Of a DNA stretch of 64,000 nt, positions 24,694 to 32,374 are shown piece after piece. A program made the translations under genes and the position numbers. Position 1 is the first letter of the stretch; each line of letters opens with the position of its first letter. The DNA is from Streptomyces sp. NBC_00162 (GTDB taxonomy: Bacteria > Actinomycetota > Actinomycetes > Streptomycetales > Streptomycetaceae): positions 3,410,001 to 3,474,000 of the forward strand of contig NZ_CP102509.1 in NCBI RefSeq assembly GCF_024611995.1, in the 5' to 3' direction. The notes beneath the pieces are model-generated. The model was not told where the DNA came from, searched no databases, and saw nothing but the letters and a program-made list of their open reading frames with translations.

Positions 24694-26619
24694 CTGACTA
24701 CGTTCCGAGACCTCGGGATTCTCCCCGAGACCGCCGAAGCCCTTGAGGCCGTCGGCATCGTGTCCCCCTTCCCGATCCAGGAGATGACCCTTCCCGTCGC
24801 CCTTTCCGGCACGGACGTCATCGGCCAGGCCAAGACCGGAACCGGCAAGACGCTCGGTTTCGGCCTTCCGCTGCTGGAGCGGGTCACCGTCCCCGCGGAC
24901 GTCGAGGCGGGCCGGGCCGAGCCCGGGCAGCTGACCGACGCCCCGCAGGCCCTCGTGGTGGTTCCGACCCGCGAGCTGTGCACCCAGGTCACCAACGACC
25001 TCCTGACCGCGGGCAAGGTCCGCAACGTCCGCGTCCTCGCCATATACGGCGGCCGCGCGTACGAGCCCCAGGTCGAGGCGCTCAAGAAGGGCGTCGACAT
25101 CATCGTCGGCACCCCGGGCCGCCTGCTCGACCTGGCCGGTCAGAAGAAGCTCGACCTGTCGCACATCCGCGCCCTGGTCCTCGACGAGGCCGACGAGATG
25201 CTCGACCTGGGCTTCCTGCCCGACGTCGAGAAGATCATGAACTACCTGCCGCCGAAGCGTCAGACGATGCTGTTCTCGGCGACCATGCCGGGCGCGGTCA
25301 TCGGCCTGGCCCGCCGGTACATGACGCAGCCGACCCACATCCGCGCCGTCTCCGAGGACGGCGAGGGCGCGACCGTCGCCAACATCGCGCAGCACGTCTT
25401 CCGCGCGCACAACATGGACAAGCCGGAGCTGGTCTCCCGCATCCTGCAGGCGGAGGGCCGCGGCCTGGCCATGATCTTCTGCCGCACCAAGCGCACGGCG
25501 GCCGACATCGCCGAGCAGCTGGAGAAGCGCGGCTTCGCCTCGGGCGCCGTCCACGGCGACCTGGGCCAGGGCGCGCGCGAGCAGGCGCTGCGCGCGTTCC
25601 GCAACGGCAAGGTCGACGTGCTGGTGTGCACCGACGTCGCCGCGCGCGGTATCGATGTCGAGGGTGTCACCCACGTCATCAACTACCAGACGCCGGAGGA
25701 CGAGAAGACCTTCCTGCACCGCGTGGGCCGCACCGGTCGCGCGGGCAACAAGGGCATCGCCGTCACCCTGGTCGACTGGGACGACATCCCGCGCTGGCAG
25801 CTGATCAACAAGGCGCTGGAGCTGGACTTCCACGACCCGGTCGAGACGTACTCCACGTCCCCGCACCTGTACGAGCAGATGAACATCCCGGCCGGCACCA
25901 AGGGCATCCTGCCGCGCGCCGAGCGCACGCGGGCCGGCCTGAAGGCCGAGGACGTCGAGGACCTGGGCGAGACCGGCGGCCGCGGTGGCCGTGGCGGCCG
26001 CTCCGGCCCGGCCGCGGCTGCCGCCGTGGTGACGGAGGAGCGCCCCGCGCGTACCCGTACGCCGCGTCAGCGCCGCCGCACCCGTGGTGGCACGGAGCTG
26101 GGCGCCGAGACCGCCGAGGCGGTCGCGGTGACCCCGCAGGCCGAGGCTCCCGAGGCTCCGGCCGCCGACGAGCCGCGCAGGCCGCGCCGCCGCCGGACCC
26201 GCGCCGCCGTGGTCCCGGCCCAGGCAGCCGAGGCCGTCGAGGCCGCTCCGGTGACTCCGGTCGCCGTGGTCGAGGCCCCTGCCGCCGTCGCGGTCGAGGC
26301 CGTCGTGGAGGCTCCGGCCAAGCCGAAGCGCACCCGCACCCGCAAGGCCGTCGCCGCGGTCGCCGAGGCGGCCGTGGTCGAGGCCCCGGCCGAGGAGGCC
26401 CCGGTCAAGCCGAAGCGCGTCCGCAAGGTCGCGGAGGCCGCTCCGGAGCCGGACTTCCAGATGGCCCCGCCCGTGGAGCCCGTCAAGGCCCGCCGTACCC
26501 GGACCCGCAAGGTCGCCGAGGCCGCTCCGGTGGCTCCGGCCGCCGCTGTGGCCGAGGAGGCCCCGGTCAAGCCGAAGCGCACCCGCACCCGCAAGGCCGC
26601 GGCCGCGCCGGAGGCGTAA
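24694..26619 (+). CDS. DEAD-box ATP-dependent RNA helicase, CTG start
   Basis: 641 residues. The family N-terminus (TTFRDLGILPETAEAL then PFPIQ, the Q motif) is preceded in frame by CTG at 24694 with AGAGG seven bases upstream; no ATG, GTG or TTG exists between the in-frame stop at 24631 and GTG 24760, which would delete the Q-motif phenylalanine. Motifs: AKTGTGKT (46-53), PTREL, TPGRL, DEAD (164-167), SAT (near 196), ARGID, HRVGRTGRAG. Beyond residue 430 is a long basic/acidic tail: an RGG-like patch and about four repeats around KPKRTRTRK. Predicted cytosolic RNA remodelling in ribosome assembly or cold response. Confidence 0.9.
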   Translation: MTTFRDLGILPETAEALEAVGIVSPFPIQEMTLPVALSGTDVIGQAKTGTGKTLGFGLPLLERVTVPADVEAGRAEPGQLTDAPQALVVVPTRELCTQVTNDLLTAGKVRNVRVLAIYGGRAYEPQVEALKKGVDIIVGTPGRLLDLAGQKKLDLSHIRALVLDEADEMLDLGFLPDVEKIMNYLPPKRQTMLFSATMPGAVIGLARRYMTQPTHIRAVSEDGEGATVANIAQHVFRAHNMDKPELVSRILQAEGRGLAMIFCRTKRTAADIAEQLEKRGFASGAVHGDLGQGAREQALRAFRNGKVDVLVCTDVAARGIDVEGVTHVINYQTPEDEKTFLHRVGRTGRAGNKGIAVTLVDWDDIPRWQLINKALELDFHDPVETYSTSPHLYEQMNIPAGTKGILPRAERTRAGLKAEDVEDLGETGGRGGRGGRSGPAAAAAVVTEERPARTRTPRQRRRTRGGTELGAETAEAVAVTPQAEAPEAPAADEPRRPRRRRTRAAVVPAQAAEAVEAAPVTPVAVVEAPAAVAVEAVVEAPAKPKRTRTRKAVAAVAEAAVVEAPAEEAPVKPKRVRKVAEAAPEPDFQMAPPVEPVKARRTRTRKVAEAAPVAPAAAVAEEAPVKPKRTRTRKAAAAPEA

Positions 26620-26632
26620 GCAGCACAGCCCT

Positions 26633-26683
26633 ATACGCCGATGGCCCGGCTCCCCGTCCAGGGGGGCCGGGCCATCGGCGTAT
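26633..26683 (+). terminator. Terminator after DEAD-box helicase gene
   Basis: ATACGCCGATGGCCCGGC (26633-26650) pairs perfectly with 26666-26683, an 18-bp stem with a 15-base loop, 13 bases past the stop. Confidence 0.9.
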
Positions 26684-26732
26684 CGGCCGACCCGCGGACC
26701 CGCGGTGCCGACCGGCCAGTAACGTGAGCCGT

Positions 26733-27590
26733 ATGAGCAAGCCGCCGCGCCTCACCCTGCCCCCGCGCGCCCGCGCGTACCTCCTCGACACCGACCGGGG
26801 CGCGTTCGCCGTCCACGAGGCCGGTGCGCCCGTCCGCGGGACCGCCCTGCTGGTGCCCGGGTTCACGGGCAGCAAGGAGGACTTCATCGCCCTCCTGGAG
26901 CCGCTGGCCGCCGCCGGGTACCGCGTCGTCGCCGTCGACGGCCGCGGCCAGTACCAGAGCCCCGGCCCGCGCGAGGAGTCCGCGTACGCGCTGGAGGAGC
27001 TGGCGGGGGACGTCCTCGCGCAGGCCGCCGCGCTGGACGCGGGCCCGGTCCACCTGGTCGGGCACTCCCTCGGCGGGCTGGTCTCGCGCGCCGCCGTACT
27101 CCGCGACGCCTCGCCCTTCGCCTCGCTCACGCTGATGAGCAGCGGGCCCGCCGCGATCTCCGAGGAGCAGCAGGCGCGCACGAAGCTGCTGGTGGCGGCC
27201 CTGGAGGCGCTGCGTGAGGACATGCCGGCGGTGTGGGAGGCGATGCGCGCCCATGACCCCGAGGACGCCGTCGCGGACTCGCCCGAGCTGGCGCGGTTCC
27301 TGCGCGAGCGGTGGCTGGCCACCGTCCCCGAGCAGCTGATAGCCACGGGCCGGGTACTGATCTCCGAGCCGGACCGGGTCGCGGAGCTGGCGGCCGTCCC
27401 GCTCCCGAAGCTGGTGCTGTCGGGAGCCGTGGACAACGCCTGGCCGGTGCCGTTGATGGATGACATGGCGGAGCGCCTGAGCGCTTCGCGTGTGATCGTC
27501 GAGCGCGCCGAGCACTCCCCCAATGCGGAGAATCCGCAGGTCACGGCGGGTGCGCTGGCTGCGTTCTGGGACGCGTGCACCGCAGAGTAG
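26733..27590 (+). CDS. Alpha/beta hydrolase
   Basis: 285 residues, ATG at 26733. Hydrolase features: VPGFTGSKEDF (oxyanion), VDGRGQYQS, nucleophile elbow GHSLGG, Asp in SGAVDNAWP, and histidine in ERAEHSPNAENP. No signal peptide. There is no ribosome binding site; TAACGT at about 26720 lies seven bases before the ATG, so the mRNA may be leaderless. Substrate unknown. It follows the helicase gene but is separated by a strong terminator. Confidence 0.85.
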   Translation: MSKPPRLTLPPRARAYLLDTDRGAFAVHEAGAPVRGTALLVPGFTGSKEDFIALLEPLAAAGYRVVAVDGRGQYQSPGPREESAYALEELAGDVLAQAAALDAGPVHLVGHSLGGLVSRAAVLRDASPFASLTLMSSGPAAISEEQQARTKLLVAALEALREDMPAVWEAMRAHDPEDAVADSPELARFLRERWLATVPEQLIATGRVLISEPDRVAELAAVPLPKLVLSGAVDNAWPVPLMDDMAERLSASRVIVERAEHSPNAENPQVTAGALAAFWDACTAE

Positions 27591-27611
27591 TTAGCGAGTG
27601 AAAAAATTTCC

Positions 27612-27641
27612 TTAGCGTAGGGAATGTTTTCCCTCTACACT
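27612..27641 (+). promoter_or_regulatory. Promoter with operator-like hairpin in the spacer
   Basis: TTAGCG (27612-27617) and TACACT (27636-27641) form a -35/-10 pair with an 18-base spacer. The spacer is almost filled by AGGGAATGTTTTCCCT (27619-27634), an inverted repeat. TTAGCG also occurs 21 bases earlier at 27591. Unusually AT-rich for this genome. Confidence 0.5.
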
Positions 27642-27687
27642 TCGTTGTGACCTTTGCAAGGAGAACACTGACGAAGGGAGAAGCCCC

Positions 27688-27840
27688 ATGCGCTTCGAGA
27701 TTCTGCGCCTGGACGACGTCGACGGATCTGCCGTGGACAGCACCGTCGTGGACGCGGCCTCCGTCAACCGGATCGTGCAGCAGGCCGCAGCCGTTGGCCA
27801 GCGCATTCTGATCCGACCGGCCGAGACGGCGTCCTGCTGA
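27688..27840 (+). CDS. 50-residue protein of unknown function
   Basis: ATG at 27688 preceded by GAAGGGAG; stop TGA at 27838-27840. The protein starts MRFEILRLDDVDG, continues through VVDAASVNRIVQQAAAVGQ and ends RILIRPAETASC, suggesting a beta-alpha-beta mini-domain with a terminal cysteine. G/C at nearly all third positions supports coding. It has its own promoter-like region and a strong downstream hairpin, so it is a monocistronic unit. No family recognised; too short to infer function. A ribosomally made peptide precursor is possible but no modification genes adjoin. Confidence 0.75.
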   Translation: MRFEILRLDDVDGSAVDSTVVDAASVNRIVQQAAAVGQRILIRPAETASC

Positions 27841-27866
27841 CGCCCTGACACACCGCACGAACGTCG

Positions 27867-27898
27867 ACGCCCCCACACCGGAACCGGTGCGGGGGCGT
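27867..27898. terminator. Bidirectional terminator
   Basis: ACGCCCCCACACCGG (27867-27881) pairs with CCGGTGCGGGGGCGT (27884-27898), one mismatch, two-base loop. Shared by the 50-residue gene and the convergent marC-like gene. Confidence 0.85.
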
Positions 27899-27915
27899 TC
27901 GCATGTCCGTGGCGG

Positions 27916-28521
27916 TCAGGCGCCCTGTACGACCTGGAGCACACCGTTGATGATCTGCTGGACGGCGATCGCGGAGAGCATCATGCCGGCGAGCCGGGTC
28001 ACGAGGACCACGCCGCCGTCCCTGATGACCCGGATGATCACCAGCGAGTAGCGCATGGTCAGCCACAGCACGACGTGCATGGCGATGATCGCGCACCAGA
28101 CCGAGACCTGGCCGCCGAACCCGTCGGCCTTCTGCACGGCCAGGATCACGGACACGATCGCACCGGGGCCGGCCAGCAGCGGCATGCCCAGCGGGACCAG
28201 GGCGACGTTGACGTCCTTCGTCTGCTTCGGCTCGTCGGTCTTGCCGGTGAGCAGGTCGAGCGCGATGAGCAGGAGCAGCAGACCACCGGCGATCATCAGC
28301 GCCGGGACGGAGACGTGCAGGTAGTCCAGGATCTGCTGGCCGCAGATACCGAAGACCGCGATGACGCCGAAGGCCACGCAGACGGCCTGCCAGGCCATTT
28401 TGCGCTGCACCTTGGCGGGGCGCCCGGAGGTCAGGGCGAGGAAGATCGGCGTGATCCCCGGGGGGTCCATAATCACAAAAAGCGTGAGAAAAAGGGATCC
28501 GAAGACGGCGAAGTCGAACAC
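27916..28521 (-). CDS. MarC-family integral membrane protein
   Basis: 201 residues, GTG start at 28521. Six hydrophobic segments; the family signature FVIMDPPGITPIFLALT lies in the first helix pair and PLLAGPGAIVSVIL in the fourth. MarC proteins (also called NAAT) sit in the cytoplasmic membrane and their transported substrate is unsettled; the name from antibiotic resistance does not reflect a proven role. Full length for the family. Lies 72 bases downstream of the PHP gene on the same strand. Confidence 0.92.
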   Translation of the reverse strand: MFDFAVFGSLFLTLFVIMDPPGITPIFLALTSGRPAKVQRKMAWQAVCVAFGVIAVFGICGQQILDYLHVSVPALMIAGGLLLLLIALDLLTGKTDEPKQTKDVNVALVPLGMPLLAGPGAIVSVILAVQKADGFGGQVSVWCAIIAMHVVLWLTMRYSLVIIRVIRDGGVVLVTRLAGMMLSAIAVQQIINGVLQVVQGA

Positions 28522-28593
28522 AGTGATGCCTTGCGGGAGAGAGGGGTGTCGCGAAGAAAAGTGGTGGGACGGGTGGAGCGGAGCTCTGGCTCG

Positions 28594-29457
28594 CTAACCC
28601 TCACGTCCGCCGGCGCCGGGCACAGGGAAGGCCCCGGTCGCGCGGCGCGTGATCTCGCCGTAGATCTCGGGGTCGGTCGTGTACTCCCCGAGCCGGCAGG
28701 TCTTGCGGCTGCCGTGGTAGTCGCTGGAGCCGGTGGTCAGCAGTCCGAGGTCCGCCGCCAGGCCGCGCAGCCGCGCGCGGGTGTCGGTGTCGTGGTCCAT
28801 GTGGTCCACCTCGATGCCGTCCAGGCCCGCGGCCGCCAGCTCGGCTATCGCCGCCTCGGGCACGCACTCGCCGCGCTTGACGGCGGCGGGGTGGGCGAAG
28901 ACGGTGACCCCGCCGGCCGCCTTGACCAGGCGGATGGCGTCGAAGGGGTCGAGCTCGTGCTTCTCGGCGTACGCCCGGCCGCCATCGGCGAGCCAGTCGG
29001 GCGTGAAGGCGTCCGACACGGTGGGTACGACGCCCAGCTCGACCAGCGCGGTCGCGATGTGCGGCCGCCCCACGGAGCCGTCACCGGCGATCCGGGCCAC
29101 CTGCTCCCAGGTGACGTCCACGCCGAGCGCCCGGAGCTTGCCGACCATGGTCTGCGCGCGGGGGGTGCGGTCGTCCCGTACGAGTTCCCGCTCGCGGGCG
29201 AGCTCGGGCTCCTCGGGGTCGAAGAGGTAGGCGAGCATGTGCAGCCCGACCCCGTCGAGCCGGCAGGACAGCTCGGCTCCGGTCACCAGCGTCAGCCCGG
29301 CGGGCAGCGCGGCGATGGCCTGGGCGTATCCGCCCACGGTGTCGTGGTCGGTCAGCGCGACCACGTCCAGCCCCGCGCCGGCGGCATTGCGCACCAGCTC
29401 GGCGGGGGTGTCCGTACCGTCGGAAGCCGTGGAGTGGGTGTGCAGGTCGATGCGCAC
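28594..29457 (-). CDS. PHP-domain metal-dependent phosphoesterase
   Basis: 287 residues, GTG at 29457 with GGAG seven bases upstream. PHP motifs are complete: RIDLHTHSTASDGT, ALTDHDTVGG, TGAELSC, FAHPAAVKRGE, IEVDHMDHDTD and GSSDYHGSRKTCRLG, supplying the trinuclear metal site. This stand-alone form resembles RNase AM/3',5'-nucleotide bisphosphatase (YciV) proteins, so a small phosphodiester or RNA 5'-end substrate is likely. Cytosolic. Confidence 0.9.
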   Translation of the reverse strand: MRIDLHTHSTASDGTDTPAELVRNAAGAGLDVVALTDHDTVGGYAQAIAALPAGLTLVTGAELSCRLDGVGLHMLAYLFDPEEPELARERELVRDDRTPRAQTMVGKLRALGVDVTWEQVARIAGDGSVGRPHIATALVELGVVPTVSDAFTPDWLADGGRAYAEKHELDPFDAIRLVKAAGGVTVFAHPAAVKRGECVPEAAIAELAAAGLDGIEVDHMDHDTDTRARLRGLAADLGLLTTGSSDYHGSRKTCRLGEYTTDPEIYGEITRRATGAFPVPGAGGREG

Positions 29458-29540
29458 AGCCGGGCTCCAAGGGTGGTACGAACGGGGGGGCACTCCAGGA
29501 TAACCGGGCCGGAGGTCCCCCCGGGCAGCGGGCCCGCGGG

Positions 29541-30185
29541 CTATCCCGGCCCGAGGATGCGCGGGCTCAGCGCCCCGCACGGCAGGAGCTCGATCTCGGC
29601 CCCCGCGTCGCGGAGGTCGGTGAGGACGAGCTCGTCGTACATCAGGAGGCCGGTCTGCTCCGGCCAGACGATCGCCCAGAGCCACAGGCCCCGCGCCTCG
29701 CCCGCGAACACGGCCCGGTCGTCCGGGGCCCCCTTGAGGTGCCACAGCGGTGTCGGGCGGCCCGCCGCGACCACCTTGGCGTGCGGCGGCGCCGACACGT
29801 CGATGTGCGAGCCGGGGTCCGGGCCGTCGATGCCCGCGAACCGCGCGCCGAGCCCCACTCCGAGCTCCTCGGCGACCAGCAGCAGCTCACCCATGCCGCC
29901 CAGCGGACCGGGACCCGAGCAGGCCACGGCCGTCGCCCGCCCCCCGCTGCGGTCGTCGCCGGCGGAGGCGACCCCGGTGAACAGCCACCCCACCGGGAGC
30001 GGCCACGGCATCCACACCGGCACCTTCGTCCGGTGCACGACCACGCTCAGGCCTTCGACGCTGGGCGGGATGACGGGTTGCAGAGGGTGGACAGCGCCGT
30101 GCACAGCGCACTGCCAGGAGTCGGAGAAGAGACCGGGCGCTCTGACCCGGCCACCGCACTTCGGGCAACTTGGTTCGCCCCTCAT
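29541..30185 (-). CDS. DUF6758 protein with N-terminal zinc ribbon
   Basis: 214 residues, ATG at 30185. Starts MRGEPSCPKCGGRV; the CPKC and a second CAVH group (near 26-29) form a likely zinc ribbon. The remainder is a mixed, tryptophan-rich domain (PVWMPWPLPVGWLFTG, LWLWAIVWPEQTG). Streptomyces genomes carry this family next to PHP and SUFU genes as here. Function unknown. No membrane helix or signal peptide is clear. Confidence 0.75.
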   Translation of the reverse strand: MRGEPSCPKCGGRVRAPGLFSDSWQCAVHGAVHPLQPVIPPSVEGLSVVVHRTKVPVWMPWPLPVGWLFTGVASAGDDRSGGRATAVACSGPGPLGGMGELLLVAEELGVGLGARFAGIDGPDPGSHIDVSAPPHAKVVAAGRPTPLWHLKGAPDDRAVFAGEARGLWLWAIVWPEQTGLLMYDELVLTDLRDAGAEIELLPCGALSPRILGPG

Positions 30186-30243
30186 AAGAAGCCACGCTCC
30201 TCCCCGCCCGGCGCGCCGTCAAGACGCGATCACCCGTCCGGGC

Positions 30244-30828
30244 TCAGTCCAGTGCGACTGCGGTACGCAGAGGATCCCGCAGATCCGTGCCGCGCGCGAG
30301 CCAGCGTTCCTGGAGGGCGGCCGCTCCGTGCACCCGTTTCCACGCGGCCTCGTTCGCCGTCATGGGGAGCAGGGGGAGGAACTGCACCGGGTCCATGGGC
30401 TCGTCCAGCTCCAGGTCCTCCACCAGGCCGCCGGGTTCCGCCACCAGGACGGAGCTGAACGGCGCCCCGTCCCAGAGGGGTTCGCCCACGTCCAGCGAGG
30501 CCCCGGGGGCCACGATCAGTCCCTCGACCTGCGGGGAGGCACCCAGTACCGCGAGCGGCCTGAGCAGTTTGTCGGTGGGCGCGAGTCCGCCCCGTACGGT
30601 CAGCACCAGCTCGGCGCGCGGCCCGCGTACGGGGTCGGCGACCACGGCGGTCGGATCGGTCATCGGGTGCGCGGACATGCCGAGGGTCGCGTACCGCACG
30701 AGGTCACCCTCGGCGAAACGGAGTACCTCGATGCGGTCGGTGCCCAGGAAGGTGACGGCGGCGCGTGCGTCGGGTACGCCGAACGCGGTGCGCAGCCGAG
30801 CCTCCACGAGGGCCAGAATTTCTGCCAT
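30244..30828 (-). CDS. SUFU-domain protein
   Basis: 194 residues, ATG at 30828. The sequence from LVEARLRTAFGV to ELVLTVRGG and the late FLPLLPMTANEAAWKRVHGAAAL fits the suppressor-of-fused fold, which in bacteria appears in immunity and unknown contexts. There is no ribosome binding site. TATGCT (30835-30840 on the minus strand) ends six bases before the ATG with TTTACC 16 bases further up, so the mRNA is probably leaderless. Function unknown. Confidence 0.8.
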   Translation of the reverse strand: MAEILALVEARLRTAFGVPDARAAVTFLGTDRIEVLRFAEGDLVRYATLGMSAHPMTDPTAVVADPVRGPRAELVLTVRGGLAPTDKLLRPLAVLGASPQVEGLIVAPGASLDVGEPLWDGAPFSSVLVAEPGGLVEDLELDEPMDPVQFLPLLPMTANEAAWKRVHGAAALQERWLARGTDLRDPLRTAVALD

Positions 30829-30834
30829 GGAGCG

Positions 30835-30893
30835 AGCATAGAACTCGTATCAGCCGGGTAAAGGACGCGTCTTGACCATCCGTCGGCTGATAC
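30835..30893. promoter_or_regulatory. SUFU promoter with inverted repeat between divergent genes
   Basis: On the minus strand TTTACC (30857-30862) and TATGCT (30835-30840) form a promoter. GTATCAGCCG (30847-30856) fills its spacer and is repeated in inverted orientation as CGGCTGATAC at 30884-30893. A perfect TTGACA follows at 30896-30901 on the plus strand without a convincing -10. Confidence 0.45.
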
Positions 30894-31203
30894 TGTTGAC
30901 AGCTGGTCGGGGCCGCACGCAGAAGCGATGTATGGGTGCTCCGGCGACAGGACGTCCCTCACGGGGGACCGGCCGGAGGAGGTGGGGCTGCGATGGATCG
31001 AAGTCGATCGTGCAGTACCAATCGCTCTTCCGCTTCTGTGACGGGCGCCTCCCGCCCCCTTTGATCTCCTGATCAGTAGAAGAGCGACGGCAGAACTTTG
31101 TCCTCCCGTCCTGTTCCCTCCCCTTGCCCGGGCCTGCCCGCCCGCAGCGGTGGAGGGTCTCCCACCCGTACGGTCCGCAGCCGTGCGCGCGAAGGAGCCT
31201 GCC
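30894..31203 (+). other. Gene-free structured leader of corA
   Basis: About 310 bases. CTCCGGC (30939-30945) pairs with GCCGGAG (30972-30978), enclosing GTCCC/GGGAC (30954-30958 with 30965-30969). Farther on CGCTCTTC (31023-31030) pairs with GAAGAGCG (31079-31086). AAGGAG at 31192-31197 is the corA ribosome binding site. No coding frame is convincing. I do not see a match to the M-box consensus. Confidence 0.5.
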
Positions 31204-32319
31204 ATGTCCATGCTGCCCTACCTGCGTGCGGCCGTCCGTCCGTCGCTGCGCAAGTCCACCCCGGCACAGCCCGGATACGACACCACCCGCGACCCGTCGG
31301 CGAGCAGCGCCGTGGTCGACTGCGCCGTGTACCGCGACGGCCGACGCGTGCTGGGGCCCGACTGCCTGACGCCCCGTGAGGCGATCCGCCGGGTCCGCGA
31401 GGACGGCGGCTTCGCCTGGATCGGCCTACACGAGCCCACCGAGGCGGAGTTCGCGGGGATCGCGGCCACCTTCGGCCTGCACCCGCTGGCGGTGGAGGAC
31501 GCCGTGCACGCGCACCAGCGGCCGAAGCTGGAGCGCTACGACGACACCCTCTTCACCGTCTTCAAGACGATCCACTACGTCGAGCACGCCGAACTCACCG
31601 CCACCAGCGAGGTGGTGGAGACCGGCGAGGTGATGTGCTTCACCGGCCCCGACTTCGTCATCACCGTCCGGCACGGCGGGCAGGGATCCCTCAAGGGGCT
31701 GCGCCACCGCCTCCAGGACGACCCCGACCTCCTCTCCAAGGGCCCCTCGTCGGTCCTGCACTCCATCGCCGACCACGTGGTCGACGGCTACATCGCGGTC
31801 GCGGCGGCCGTGCAGGACGACATCGACGAGGTGGAGAGCGAGGTCTTCGCCGCCCCCGCGAAGGGCGCCGCGCGCGGTGGCGACGCGGGCCGCATCTACC
31901 AGCTCAAGCGCGAGGTGATGGAGTTCAAGCGGGCGGTCTCGCCGCTGCTGCGGCCGATGGAGCTGCTCAGCGAACGGCCGATGCGGCTGGTGGACCCGGA
32001 CATCCAGAAGTACTTCCGGGACGTAGCCGACCACCTGGCGCGGGTGCACGAGCAGGTGGTGGGCTTCGACGAGCTGCTGAACTCGATCCTCCAGGCCAAT
32101 CTCGCGCAGGCGACGGTCGCCCAGAACGAGGACATGCGCAAGATCACCTCCTGGGCGGCGATCATCGCCGTACCGACGATGATCTGCGGGGTCTACGGGA
32201 TGAACTTCGATCACATGCCCGAGCTCCAGTGGAAGTACGGCTATCCGATGGTGATGGCCTCGATCGTCGGAATCTGCTTCAGCATCCACCGGACCCTGCG
32301 CCGCCACGGCTGGCTCTGA
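31204..32319 (+). CDS. corA: CorA-family magnesium/cobalt transporter
   Basis: 371 residues. ATG at 31204 has AAGGAG six bases upstream. The large N-terminal cytosolic domain includes FAWIGLHEPTEAEF, LAVEDAVHAHQRPKLERYDD and VVETGEVMCF. Two C-terminal membrane helices flank the selectivity motif YGMNF (near 341-345). The protein forms pentameric channels for Mg2+ in characterised relatives. Length and motif are complete. The long upstream leader may regulate it. A second Mg2+-related gene (MgtE N-domain protein) lies 1.6 kb downstream. Confidence 0.93.
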   Translation: MSMLPYLRAAVRPSLRKSTPAQPGYDTTRDPSASSAVVDCAVYRDGRRVLGPDCLTPREAIRRVREDGGFAWIGLHEPTEAEFAGIAATFGLHPLAVEDAVHAHQRPKLERYDDTLFTVFKTIHYVEHAELTATSEVVETGEVMCFTGPDFVITVRHGGQGSLKGLRHRLQDDPDLLSKGPSSVLHSIADHVVDGYIAVAAAVQDDIDEVESEVFAAPAKGAARGGDAGRIYQLKREVMEFKRAVSPLLRPMELLSERPMRLVDPDIQKYFRDVADHLARVHEQVVGFDELLNSILQANLAQATVAQNEDMRKITSWAAIIAVPTMICGVYGMNFDHMPELQWKYGYPMVMASIVGICFSIHRTLRRHGWL

Positions 32320-32374
32320 GGCCCGTCCACGGCTGGCTCCCAGGCCCGTACCGGCCTCCCCTACTCTGGTCCGC

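Noticed and set aside
22450..25866. 1138-residue open frame on the minus strand
   Set aside because: Crosses the TetR, DUF3107, membrane and helicase genes antisense and reads through the MiaE-like gene in a wrong frame.
27688..27840. RiPP precursor peptide
   Set aside because: There is no adjacent modification enzyme, protease or dedicated transporter, and the sequence lacks a recognisable leader/core split; kept as unknown small protein.
28075..30861. 928-residue open frame on the plus strand
   Set aside because: Antisense to MarC, PHP, DUF6758 and SUFU genes, each with family motifs.
30872..31072. 66-codon open frame upstream of corA
   Set aside because: No ribosome binding site and poor codon bias; the region is better explained as a structured leader.
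30894..31203. Known Mg2+ riboswitch (M-box) before corA
   Set aside because: I could not match the M-box consensus by eye; only unassigned hairpins are claimed.
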